Source: Chaunax sp. Z400 (taxonomy: Eukaryota; Chordata; Actinopteri; Lophiiformes; Chaunacidae). Taken from it: a stretch of DNA of 64,000 bases. The DNA lies in assembly GCA_037577475.1 (NCBI GenBank), contig CM075194.1, forward strand, positions 7,367,992 to 7,431,991, in the 5' to 3' direction. The position numbers were made by a program, and so were the translations under genes. The notes under the pieces were generated by a model. The model made no database searches, had not been told where the DNA came from, and saw nothing but the letters and a program-made list of their open reading frames with translations. Shown here one piece after another: positions 1 through 12,100 of this stretch (positions within the stretch are counted from its first letter, which is position 1; the number at the start of each line of letters is the position of its first letter).

Positions 1-227
1 CAATAAAAAAAATCTGTCTTAGATTAATCAACTTTGGCAATTATGATGTGTTTTGTCCTCAGCAAACCTCAAGTCAAGAACACAGTACTACATCATGTTG
101 AGGGGGATGATATTGTTAAAAGAAATGTGAAATAAAAATTGATTGTGGACAAGCAGTGGCTCCACCCACTTCATTACTTACTTCTGTTCCTGTTTTCGTC
201 TTATTTTTTGCCCTCTGCTCCCTCCAG

Positions 228-3200
228 ATGACGTACGCTGCCAGAGATGCCCAAGTGTCCATCGCTCTCTTCTTCCATCTCCTCGGCCTCCGCTCTGAAA
301 CCGGTCCCGCTTCTCCCAGCGGGAGCTCTTACTCTGAGCTGGCCGCCCGCTGCCAGGGCCTGGTGGACGTGCCCTTCAGGGGCCAAGGAGACGGAGACAA
401 TGGAGAGAGGAGGCGGAGGATGCGGAAACCGCCCACTTATGAAAGCCCAGAGTCTGGAGATCAGCAAGTCCCAGACCCTCGAAAGAATAACAAGAGGAAA
501 CCGCTGGGTGTGGGCTATTCGGCCAGGTGAGGATGGACTATGCTCTGGCTTGTGATCCGGATCCAAGTACGCATAGTGGTGGAATTCATGAGTTGTCTAT
601 GATCCTGACATACTGTTAGAAAAAGTTTAAAATCCCTTGATAACATTTCAAGATATTTTGCGGACAAACAAACCTCAGCAAATCCAAACTTAACAGCCCC
701 TCTCTGTGTTACAGGAAGTCTCCCCTCTATGATAACTGCTTCCTCCACGCTCCAGATGACCAGCCTCTGTGTACGTGTGACAAGAAGAAAGCCAAATGGT
801 ATCTAGATAAAGGAATAGGAGGTACACTGGATGACTCCAACGTGTCACCATAAAAACACAATGTCTTGCTGCTTTAAGCTACAACATGCAACTTTTTGAA
901 TCTTGAAATGTTCCTCAGTCACTCAGTTGGAAAAGCTCCCCACTGTTTCCAGTTTAATTGGCGTATTGAATGAAAAGCCTTCATGCAACCTTTCATATCT
1001 TTTTTTTTTTTTTGCACTTGGCCTTCTTAAAATCAGTCTGTTGGTTTGTGTATGGCAACCCCAGACAAACACAGCAGTTAGGCATCGCAAACCCAAGATA
1101 GCAAAGTCAAGAAGTTGCATGTTGTAACTCTAAATTTACTGTCAATACATTGTCACAATCTGAGGGAGGAAGAATGTCATCTGCAGGCCAAAGGCACTGG
1201 ATTCATTTCAGAAGTAGGGGAGCCAGAAAGTGTGTGCGCTCAGTCACTCTTCTCACAGTCACTACTACTGAGTTTCAAATCTGTACCATGACCCCCACAT
1301 TTACAAGCATGGTGATGAACAACATAAAATGTCATTGCTATGACAAGTTCATTATCAAAATTAAAAAGATGGTAATGCAGGCTTTCATTTCTTGCATTCT
1401 TTGCCCTGGTAACAGTAGTGTGGTGACGGTCTGTCAGCCTTTTAGGATAAAGGCACAAAAAAAACAGGAATTGTTTGACTCATCTTCCCTTTTATCTATT
1501 AGATTTACAACCTCATGTCTCCTACTTGTCCTTGTGATATTTGACTTTGTCCACCATGGCTGACAGAACTTTGATGCGAGTTTGCTCAGTGGGAGAATTG
1601 CCACATGAATTGTGGTCTGACTCTTCACACTGCTGTCACATCAGCAAACACATCTGAGTCACACATGAGCAACAAAATCAGATAAGGGCCACTTTTGCCT
1701 GTGAGCGTAGCCTGACAGTGGATGGGACTGACTGAGATGGAGATGCAGTGAGTGAACCACGACTTAAGTGGGACAAGGGCATAAAGGGCCACATTGCTGC
1801 TGGCTTCAACTAACCCTTATCAACAACAGTCAGTCAAGTGAAAGCAACATGCTAGCAGTAGGAGGAACACATTCAGACTCGAAATCAAAATGCATCTCAG
1901 TCTAAAGAACAACCGAGAAAAAGCTTATCAAACACGTCCGGTGAACACGGGGTGTTACCCTCCATGTTGGCTAACTGGTCATCTTTTTGGCACTTCTATC
2001 TCCAAAGATATAATCTACATTATCTGTTTGTGTCCCAGTGCTCCAGAGTGAAGATCCCTTCGTAGTGAGGCTTCTGTTTGAGCCAGCAGGACGTCCCGAC
2101 TCCCAGCAGGACTATTATCTGACCGCTAAGGAGAATCTCTGTGTGGTCTGTGGCAAAGCCGATTCCTACATCAGGTGTGACATTTTAATTCATCTGAAAT
2201 TGATGAGGAAAATATGAGTGGCAGTTGTTACTGTCTATAATCAGGCTTTTTGTCATCCAGCAGTCTGAATGAAAAGATGTAAAACAGAGAAGCAGCTTGA
2301 ACTAAAGATTTTTTTACTTGATTAATGACTTAAAAGATTATTAAAATGGTTATAAATACATTGACGCTCATGACACTAAATGTCTGCAAGATTTCTGTTG
2401 CAGACAGCACTATAATTACACTTAGTTTCATACAGAGTGTGACTATTTAATTATGGAGTGACATGATGGCTTAACTCATATTTTCCAGGAAAAACATCGT
2501 GCCACATGAGTACAGACGGCATTTCCCCACCGAGATGAAGGACCACAACTCCCACGACATCCTGCTGCTCTGTACCAGCTGCCACGCCGCCTCCAACGTG
2601 CACGACGGCTTCCTGAAGCAGCAGCTGGCTGAAGAGTTCGCCGCTCCTCAAGGCTGCGAGGAGGGAGTTCGCCTGCTGGAGGACTCGGACCGGCGGCGGG
2701 TGCGCTCGGCTGCCCGTGCTCTGCTCACCGCCGGGGACGGGCTGCCGGAGCAGCGACGAGAGGAGCTGCAGGTTCTGATCAAGAGCTTCCTGAACATGAA
2801 CGAAGAGCAGGAGCTCGCAAACGAGTTGCTGCAGCAGGCTGCTGGTCTGGAGACGCGGTGAGTCTCGGATCATAGAAGTAATTCTGTTCAGTGTCGCTCT
2901 GAAGTCCCTGCTCACCTGAATCAAACTGTTATTGTGCCCAAAAACGTGGCTAATTTTGACTCTATAAATTGTCCCATTGTTCATATTAAACATTGATTGT
3001 GAAGCATAAATTAACACTAATGTGGTCTAAAGCAAAGACGAATGTGGAACATTTATGTATGGACTCACCTTAAACTGTGTCCAAACTTAAGAAGGAATCA
3101 GGAGGAGGGCTTGCAGGTTGTGGTTTAGCCAGTGTAAAAACTTTCAATCCAGTTTGACATGATGTCAAACCCAGAACTGGGCCAGTATGCCTGATTTTAC

Positions 3201-3799
3201 CACTAAATGTCGTGCCTCCGTTGAGTCCATAAATGGGAGTGTGGTGTTCATTGGGTTTGTTGTGCATCACGTCTCCTGCTTGGAGAACGCCGGCATAGAA
3301 ACTAAAATCACGCTGGAGCAGCGTTATGCTGCCGTTGTAAAATAAACAAAGGCGGCTTAGAGACTGGTCTCTGTTGATACGACACAATTTTTGTAAAAAT
3401 GACGCCATCAAATTTATCTTGACAGCTCTGTTGACGTTTTTCTTGTAACTTATTGTCATACATGCTCATACTAATACATGTATGATAAAGAGCCACGACA
3501 TCATGTTCATCTAATGGGCTGCATGCAGTCTTTATATTGCCGTTCCTGCACCCTCCTAACTGCTCCTCTCCTCCTCCTGAAGGATTTTTAACGAGGCGTA
3601 CGTGCCTCACGGCCTGAAGGTGGTGCAAGCCCACGCCGAGCAGGGCCTGCAAGGCCTGATGGATCTGGAGCGCCGCTGGAGGCAGCACTTCCTCAGCAAC
3701 ATGCAGCCTCGCCACCTCCCTCCCCTCTGGTCCGTCAACCACAACCACAGCAAGTTCCTCCGCAAATACGGAGCGGACCTGCCCATCAAACTCAACTGA
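228..3799 (+). CDS. exd2: EXD2 exonuclease, C-terminal part (5 exons, 5' end outside window)
   Basis: This is the C-terminal 375 residues of exonuclease 3'-5' domain-containing protein 2, a DEDD-family nuclease linked to DNA end resection and mitochondrial RNA/translation functions. Coding exons are 228-526, 715-821, 2039-2174, 2489-2857 and 3583-3799 (stop TGA 3797-3799). All junctions are GT-AG and the phases sum to 1128 nt, exactly 376 codons. Recognisable family blocks are RKSPLYDNCFLHAPDDQPLC, CVVCGKADSYIRKN, the segment ending LLLCTSCH, and YVPHGLKVVQ near the end. The catalytic exonuclease core lies upstream of the window. The visible part begins at the end of that domain (VSIALFFHLLG), continues through a basic linker and then a Cys/His-rich region (two CxxC pairs plus HxxxxH-like spacing) that looks like an HNH or zinc-binding fold; that reading is an inference. 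Identification is very secure; the start of the first exon (AG at 226-227) is likely but untested. Confidence 0.95.
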
Positions 3800-4880
3800 C
3801 AGTCGGACCAAGAAAGGAAACTGAATTTTCTCATCCGGCGCTCTGAGCGCTGGTTGGATTTGTCTCTTTTACAAGCCAAATATTTTTTTAGTGAGAAAAT
3901 GAAGACACTAATCTGCTACCCAGCACAGAAATGATAACCAGCGTGTGGCAGCTGTTGAGTTGCCACTCTGGTGTTAACGAGGTCATGGTGGTGTTTCACA
4001 CGTGGACCTGGGAACCAGCCAGATGCTGCTAGGTTGCCACCTGGATCCTGAATGAACTTGACTCCACTTAAGGAAGATATCCAGCACTGAATCTGAAGAA
4101 CACTACTTCAACACCACGGACATCATAAGATTCCATATTTTTTAATATGAAAGCTATAATATTTATGTAAAATTAAAATGTTGAAATTTAAGAAATGATT
4201 TTTAGTAAAAGCTACAGCCTGCTCTTAATTTCCCCCTGAATTTAACTGACCACCCCTCTCCCCCCCTGCAGGTTAGCAGCTTTTACATCCATCAGTGTGA
4301 GAATCAGTGACTTGCTTTGCAAAGAGAGGGTCATTTTAATATGACCTTAAATTATTTGGCGCTCCACCCTGCGTTCGTGTTCAGTCTATTGTCAGTCAGT
4401 AGATGGATGAGTTTCCCAGAAGCCCATTGAGAAGATTAGTTTGGGTTCGAGGTGCCTTTGGGCCTGAATGTCAGTTTGCTTTCGCAGTTGGAGATGAATA
4501 CTAACCACAGTAAAGTTGGCCGCTTTAGTCGATCATTTAATCTCCTCATGTTCACGTCCCGCCGCTGATTCTCCTGATGGCTGGGACACCGCCATGGCTC
4601 ATGTTTTAATGTGCCTCTTAATCCCCAAACCTGACTGGAGTCACGACTGCGGGACGTGACTTTATTTACAGCCGTTTCACCACGACGTCGTTTTCAGAAT
4701 CCAAACTGCACAGAGAAGAAAAGATGCCAACTCGAATGTGACTTTGAAAATTATCTTTAAAATTCAGCCCCCCTTTGCAAGGCAAATTTATGAATGTGAT
4801 TAAATTTCCAGCTGCTTTGTATGTACTTGTTTTCCTTAAATGTGAATGATACAAAAAAAAAATAAAAGTCTCGTTTGTAT
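3800..4880 (+). other. exd2: exd2 3' untranslated region
   Basis: AT-rich non-coding sequence follows the exd2 stop without further splice-like structure. It ends with a canonical AATAAA at 4861-4866 after an A-rich run, a good polyadenylation signal about 1.07 kb past the stop. No other gene is visible here. Confidence 0.65.
4861..4866 (+). terminator. exd2: exd2 polyadenylation signal
   Basis: AATAAA hexamer followed by a T/GT-rich downstream stretch (cttgtttttatc). It is the first canonical hexamer on the + strand in a convincing position after the exd2 stop. Confidence 0.6.
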
Positions 4881-5639
4881 TAATCATGACTTGTTTTTAT
4901 CAGTGAACACTTCACATACAGAAACGACAACATTCACTGTTTGTTTGTTTTTTTATTTCTTACAAAATCACAGTTTAATAAATAGTCTGTAAAAATGAGT
5001 ACAAAAGCGGTTTTCTTAACATTTCATATGAATCACTCGTGACTTTCAGGTCAAAGGAATCCATTTTTTCATCAGGAAGGACATTTTTCCCTTTTTTTTT
5101 TCTTTTTTTCTACAATCTAGTTTTGCTGAATTAAGGCCTCTTGATTTTGGCATCAGAACAATCTGTCAGTCAAATGTTTCTTATCTGGAGTTGAATTATT
5201 GTAAAGTTATGAGCTCTCCTGGTTTCACAGTTCAGTAAAAAAAACAAGGAAAAAAACCATTTACAAATAAATACCAAAATGGCTCAACATGCAGATGTAA
5301 TCCCTTTGTCCTAAAATGTTGAGAAAACTAAGCACACTTCTAATGGTCAGTGTTTGACACTGCAGACGGTAACAATGGCACATGAGGCTGCGTCATTCAA
5401 AGAGATTCCACCAAATTTGAAACAAACTTATTTTTCTTTTGTCTTGGGGAAATATTAGGAAATACTTTTAAAAAATTCTGGTGGAATTTCCCTTTTAAGA
5501 ACTTAAGCTGAACGAGAAGTGCAATCCTGTGTTGTGAAAGACACTCTGACATCTTTACTGCATTACGGTGAAACCTCTGAGGGCGGAAACACGCCTGACG
5601 ATTCAATGGTTTCACACTCCTCTGATTTTTATTTTGGCA

Positions 5640-6125
5640 CAAATTCTGTTAAAGGAGTACACAATTGTAGGAAATAGTTGCTTTCATAGCTGCAACAAAT
5701 TTGATACCTCTCATGTCTGTTAATTCAGTATAAAGCTAATGTCACCAACAGCTGTTTAGCTTAGTTTTAGCTAGCATGCCTTTATCAAAAACATGTTATT
5801 TATAGTTGAGTTTATTAGTTGAGTAGTGAGTTTCAGAGGCGCTTATAGGCAGATGTTGACACCATTAGACAGCATGACTCTAATGTCCCACCAGTAGCCA
5901 TGTAGCATAGCATTGAGGCGGTAAAATTGCATGCCTCAATTGAAAACACGATGCTCATACTTAAATTAGTTCAAGAGCTGCTGGTAGACGGATGTTGTGA
6001 CCTTTGGATAGAGCCAGGCTAACTAATGTTTAGCCAGTTATGCTAAGCTAAGCTAAGCTAACCGGCTGCTAGCTGTAGCTTTGTATTTAACACGCATGGG
6101 AGTGTATCATATTGTATTTCCCACA
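5640..6125. repeat. Foldback (inverted-arm) fish dispersed repeat
   Basis: A left arm at about 5698-5775 reads gatacctctcatgtctgtt ... aaagctaa ... gctgtttagcttag. A right arm at about 6036-6116 is its diverged reverse complement: gctaagctaagctaaccggc ... agctgtagctttgtatttaa ... catgggagtgtatcat. The centre contains the phrase atagagccaggctaac. The wording matches an interspersed element common in spiny-rayed fish, although I cannot name its library family. Arms and spacer together look like a palindromic non-autonomous element. Confidence 0.6.
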
Positions 6126-6929
6126 ATATCAATTATATCAGCACTGTATGAATCCAGTACTGTGTGTCCACCCATACTACTGCAGAGGATTTCAACATTA
6201 AACTACTGCATATTATAACTCCTTTTGTTCGTTCCAACAAAAGACAATTTTACATGTAAAAAAAAAAAAAAAGACCATTTAAGACACGAGAAGGCCTGTT
6301 TGATTTAGCCCCAAATCTCTGGAAGTTGTTTTTTTTTTTATGAAGGGACACGCTACTTTCACATTTCAGTATTCAAAACATCACATTAATCATCTTTCTT
6401 TGCAGATTCCATCTCCTTAAAGGTACAATGAATTAAAAATAAGGCATATTCTAAACATTTCCAATTTGCAAGCCAAACATCGACCCCTAACATGTGTCCC
6501 AAAGCTAAATTATGAAGCGCATTTTCAATTTATGTTACAAAAATTAGTTGCAGCTTTAACATTTTGACCTTCAAGGTAAAATCAATCTGCAAAGAAAATG
6601 TTCATGAGGGAGTCATGCGACCGATACGAATGACCAACATTCACGCATTTCACATGAACAGACCAACAAGATTGTCACATTAACCTAAGATGTCGCAGAA
6701 ATCATATTGCTCCACAACCGCCGCGGGAAAATAAATCTTAGTACAGCGAGCTTCAAACCAATAATTTAATAAATAATGAGAATTCTAAATGAAGCAGATG
6801 ATTCCTCTAGTTTTTGGTCAAAGGCTGTTGGATGATGCTGAGAGGCTCTGTACAGTGAGTTGTGGAAAACAGCTGCAGTTTTGGTGTTTTTTGTTGTTGA
6901 TGTTTTTTTTAGAATGGGATCATTTATGT

Positions 6930-7215
6930 CATAAAAAACTTTGTCATCCACTTGTGCCTGTGCCAATGGAAATTCGGGTGAAGTAGTTGGTCCACAAATA
7001 ATATCTGGAGCGTCACAACATTCTCCTAAATAACTGAAGAAGATGAAGACTTCTTTTAAAACGTTAAAAATATGGCGTAATCCAAGTGTCCAGAAGTCCA
7101 GAGAACCCAAACTGATTTGAAAAGTTGTTATTTAGTCCTTCTGTTAAAGAAGAAATCGAAATAGCTTCTAAGCTAAAAGCGTTAGCGTGCGCCCCATCTG
7201 AGGAAGGTACACGTG
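6930..7215 (+). repeat. Dispersed fish repeat, copy A
   Basis: It carries the landmarks shared by the other copies in the window: attcgggtgaag, tccacaaataatatctggag, cattctcctaaataactgaa, gtaatccaagtgtccag, tgatttgaaaagttgttatt, and ctaagctaaaagcgttagcg. The same landmarks in the same order occur at 37740-38100. The copies are too short to code for anything, so the element is non-autonomous. Confidence 0.65.
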
Positions 7216-7469
7216 TGACACCGAACAAGATCAACAAAAACCTGTGATCTCTGCATACCTGTGTTTTCCTGCTACTCTGTTACCCATTGTGTCTCACATG
7301 CAGAGTGCCTCTTTTGGATCTTTTTTTTTTTGTAACATGTTGTTTTATGCAAGTACTGGTATATGCAGAGATCACAAGTTCTTGTTTGTCTTGTCTAACA
7401 ACGCATGCACAAGTGTTCAAGCTCATGCACCTTCCTCGAAAAGGTGCACACAATGCTGATAGCTTTGCA

Positions 7470-7640
7470 ACATTCTTCTAAACAAATGAGGAAGACAACC
7501 TAAAAGAAAAGCTAAGACAGCGTAATCAAAGTCTCCAGGAGCGCTGAGATTTGAAAAGATGTTATTTACACCCTTAAAAGTTGAAATCGTCACTGTAGTG
7601 CATTAGTGCGCGCCCGACTGAAGAAGATGCACCACTAGAG
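7470..7640 (+). repeat. Dispersed fish repeat, copy B (partial)
   Basis: It has the landmarks cattcttctaaacaaatgag, gtaatcaaagtctccagg, gatttgaaaagatgttattt and gcattagtgcgcgcc, in the same order as the copy at 6930-7215. The spacing of about 500 bases suggests a local tandem or nested insertion. Confidence 0.6.
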
Positions 7641-8145
7641 GAGAAAGATGGAGAAAGAACTCTGCTTAAGCACAGTGACTTGTAAATATAGATAAATGTG
7701 AACTGTCCAGATAACCAAATCTGATCTGAGTAAAAACTCAGGATTGAACAATAAGGCTTGTAATGTTAATGTAGCGAGAGTCCCTTGTTGCTGCAACATC
7801 CAGAGAGCTCTCTCTGTTGTGTATGTGACCTCATTTCCACGTAGCATGTAAACACTGAGGTATGCAGAGGTCACGTTCACGCTGATCTCATTTAGCGCCG
7901 TGTTCGAGGTCGGGCACCTTAATGCCTTTATCGCTACAACGCTACAGTGACGATTCTTCAAAAAGGGAGCAAATAACATCTGGACCTGGATTAGGCCATT
8001 TTTTACACTTTAAATCGAGTCCCTCATCTTCTTCTTTCCATCAGCATGAGGCTGAGCAGATAAGAACAGAATTTTAATGTTTGGCTGAACTACACAGGTT
8101 TCGATGATAAAATAAGCATCTCACATTCCTGGAAAACGATCTCGG

Positions 8146-8182
8146 TTTTCCTCCCTCCTCCTCCTCCTCCTCCTCCTCACTG
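8146..8182 (+). repeat. (CTC/CCT)n trinucleotide microsatellite
   Basis: A nearly pure run of CTC units within the bicra downstream region; it would be an AGG/GAG run in a bicra 3' UTR transcript. Confidence 0.8.
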
Positions 8183-9107
8183 CACCACCACTGCTCCTCA
8201 CAACCGAACTCATTATTGCTTGCATGTTAAGACAAAGTATGACAAATCATTCGTGTCTCCGTAAACTACAAATGTTTCACAGTCAGACTTCAGCGTGAAA
8301 AAAAAGCATGACTCCGCCTAATTTTTTTTTTTTTTTGTCCCCCTTGGGTTCTTTCTGTTTCAACAAGGACAGACTCCAGTTTGTGGGAAGAGACACATCA
8401 TGGACGTTTGCTGGTGTATTCAGGATGTCACAAATTCTTTGGAGTTTTCATTCGATAAGCTGAGATGAAGGAGCCTGCGGGGTTTTTTGTGTACCGTCCC
8501 ATCGCAGGATGAAATGCTCTCACACATTCTCTTTAGATCCACGCAAACTAATTTAAATAAGGACGCACACAAGTCACACTCTCACTGCCTTTCTCAATGC
8601 AACTCATCTGAAAACACGATTGGCACGGATTATCAAAATAAATACCCTGGAAGGAAGCTTGGCACTATGCAAAAGAAACTTCACATTTCTGAAAGAAATC
8701 TTATAAAAAACTATTGAATAATCTCAGTCTACTCCACGTTTTTCATTATCCTCACTATTACTTATATACTATATGCTGATGAAGGTTACACCAGTGTCGT
8801 AAACCTCTGAATGACTCAACTACCACTGAAACAATATAGCTCCTATTCAAATAGATTTTTTTTCCACAAACGTACATCAAAATGAAGTATCTAACATCTA
8901 TCGGACTATAGATAGTGCCGTTGTCTGCATCTCTTTATAGTGCCTTTTAATTTTTTCCCTCTTCTCTCAATCAGTTCCTTAAAAGTAATCTCTGAAACCC
9001 AGGAACAAAACCTCTTTGCTCTGGGAACAGATAAGAAGTCCCCTTCCTTTGTTTTATCCCGTCTCAGACAGATGGTTCTGAATCTGTGTCTGTCAGGGCA
9101 CATTACC

Positions 9108-12100
9108 TCACAGGTGTCCCTCCAGGATGCTGGTGACAGCCTGGTCCAGTGAAGGGCCCGGCGCGGCCCTGGTCGGGGCTGCAGAGGGGCCCTGCAGGCG
9201 CTGGAGCTCCAGGATGCTGTCAATGGCACTCTGCAGATGTTCACTGAGCATGTTGTCTTCTTGGAGGGGAGGAGGAGGCGGCGGGCTGAACCGCTGCTCC
9301 AGCCGAGGGGACGCATCCAACCTGTAACATTTCAGTTTTGGAGCGCTGACATCTCTGGGAGGCAACTCGAAGCAGCCAGCCTGTGGCTCTGGCATAGAAA
9401 GAGGATTTGGGGCTTTTAGTTTGGAGGTGGGTGCTGTCTGTGGGACGTCCTCTGCAGCGTCACAGGGCAGCGCTCCGTTGGAGATCTCCTCGTCATGCTG
9501 AGGTCGCTGGGGTGCTCCGCTGGGCGCCTGAGAGTGGCGTTCGTTCACAGCTCCGCCGCCGTTGGTCAGCTGCCCCATGTGGTCCCTCTTGTGTCCCGGG
9601 TCACAGGCTGAGTTGTGGACCACCTTACGGGAGCCGGACTCCTGCTTGATGGTGAGCCTGAGAGCCCCGCGGGAGCTGGAGCGGTACGTCTTCAGGCCTG
9701 GGGGCCGGTCGGACAGTCTGGTCCAGGCTGGTGGAGAGGAAGGGCTGCCAGAGGAGTACAGGTGGGAGGGACCAGAGGAGTGGGTGCCATGGGGGGAAGA
9801 TGCTGATGTAGCCAAGGCCATCATAAATGACTCTGGAATAAATGAGCACAAGATTCACTTTATTTGTCTTTGTTACGAACCCATGTTGTGCAAACAGCAG
9901 AGGAAAATCACTTCTGATCCATTTGGGTCCTGTTTTATAGCTTTTGGCTGTCAAATCCTATTCTTTCCTATTTCCAGGAATCCATTATTTTTCTGCATTA
10001 TTATGTAACATCTGTTCAAAGACTATAGATGAAACACATTTGAAACATTGTCAGCCGATGTCCACTGTTTCCACAAATAAACTCAATAAATATAAGGGTT
10101 TTATTTTGGTGGTAGCATCAAATCACTTGTGTTTTGTTTATTATCTATATTTTTGGATTATTCTTCGATATGCTGGGGTCAGCAGCAGCAGCAGCAGCCA
10201 CGCCTGACATTTAACATTCCCCAAGAGCTTCCATCCCCTTTTTTACAACTTTTAATTAACATAACAACCCTGCTTTAATTTGCTCTTAACCTCCCACATG
10301 TAATTTTCTCGTCATCATGCAGAGTCATTCTCAGCACGACCCTGCTCCACATTTACACAGCTTAATTACACATTCACACCTGGGAGTTGCTCCGGAGCAA
10401 ATATGGAGGTTAAGTGCCGCGCTCTGAGGCACGGTGAAATTAAGAAAAAGAAAACACAAGCGTGTCACTAATTCACTTTTCCTGTCCATATTCTCTGTCT
10501 CGCGCTTGGGAATTGAAATAAAAAACGGAAATGGCAGGCGGCCAATCACATTTCTGTACACACACACACATACATAATAAAGGAGGTGATGATGGTTGTG
10601 CGTCCTGCTGGGACACTGACCTGGGTCTCTGCGGACTCTCCGTCTGTCCTCCGCTAAAGCGCATCGCTCAGCCTGGAGGAAGAGACGCTCCAGCATCACC
10701 ATCTCTGCCGACGGACTCTCCTGCTGTGGAAAACAGTTCATATACCCCTCATCACACACAGCTTCATCTGTCTGCTGCCAACACTACTGGGCAAAAACCA
10801 GTCACTGCCCAGTTATAAATCAATGACACTTTTTAAACAGAATATGCCTGGTCTCAAAAGTAGCTCATTTAGCAGACAGTTACAGTGAACTGGTGAATGT
10901 GGTCGACACAGTTTGGGATCAGGGGCTTCTAAATGCAGGTGCAGAGGAAGAACGCGGTCTTACCTGGGCTTCTCTAACCAGTAGCTGCCTGTATTTGTTG
11001 ACCATGTCCTTGGTGCGTTTCAGCAGGAAACCGGACACCGTGTCAAACTCCTGGTCCACTGTGAGAAGACAAACCACCAGTCACACTAACTGCTGAGTGA
11101 AATACAACAATAATACTCTGGTATATAACAGGTTTGGTCTCGATTGACTGAGACTCCTCCTCAGAGAGTGTTTCCCCCTATCATTCATTTGGAGGGGTGG
11201 CCCGCTCCCTCAATGTGACAGATATAAACTTGTCTTTGTTACATTTTCATACTCTCTGCTGCAGGCGAGTTTCTGCAGGTCGTGTAATTAATATTTTCCT
11301 TCATAAAGATGTACCCTATTATTTCACCCATCTGCATCTCATCCATTTTTAATCAGAATGATCATTTTTATGAGTCATCTCTTATTACACACACAGGGAT
11401 GCACACACAGCCCTCCTCCTCCTCTGTTAAAATATGAGTGCATTTGTTCATATACAGTGACGGGGAGCTGATGATGGGACAGAGGATCTATTAGAAATAG
11501 ACGGTCCTACATCCAAGGACCACAGACCTGTCCCTCAGCAAAGATGAGTGCTGCTGTTTCGATAGCGATGCCTCAGGTGCAGGAGCATTACTGTTAGTTG
11601 CTATGCACTAATTGCTTTCTCTCACTGTTTTGTCTGGGATGTTGTTTTTTCACCTCGTCCACCTTGGGGGACATAACGCTATCTATCATCAGAGGTGCAC
11701 TCATTCACTGGTGCCAATCTTTATTTAAAAGCAGCATTACCCAGGGTATAATAGTTATATCTGTAGCATATTAATTTATCTTTAACATTTAATGAGTTGT
11801 TTTTGTGTAGACCAGCTGCTGTCACTTTTTATACAGCAGACGGTTCATTTAGGAAAGCATGAATAGATGAGGGTTTTAATAAATCACTTGTCTGGAGAGA
11901 ATCATCAGGACAGTCATCAGTCTGAGCTCACTAACCTAAATTGAAGTCATCCTGAGTGGGCAGGTGACCGGCGCAGGTGTGGTATGGCAGCAGGCGTCTG
12001 ACAGCGTCCCTCAGTGTGGAGAAGGCCGGGCCGGTGAAGGGATTCTGGACCGCTCCGTGGTCCAAACAGATCCGCTGCTGGAACCTGGAGAACACGATGA

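Larger units (their letters stand above)
4900..9107 (-). other. exd2-bicra convergent spacer, probably including a long bicra 3' UTR
   Basis: No protein-coding exon is recognisable in these 4.2 kb. A minus-strand AATAAA at 4952-4957 would give bicra a 3' UTR of about 4 kb, but nearer signals cannot be excluded. The stretch holds a foldback repeat (about 5640-6125), two or three copies of a fish dispersed repeat (about 6930-7210, 7480-7640), a CTC-type trinucleotide run (8150-8180) and poly-T tracts (e.g. 8319-8337). Confidence 0.4.
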
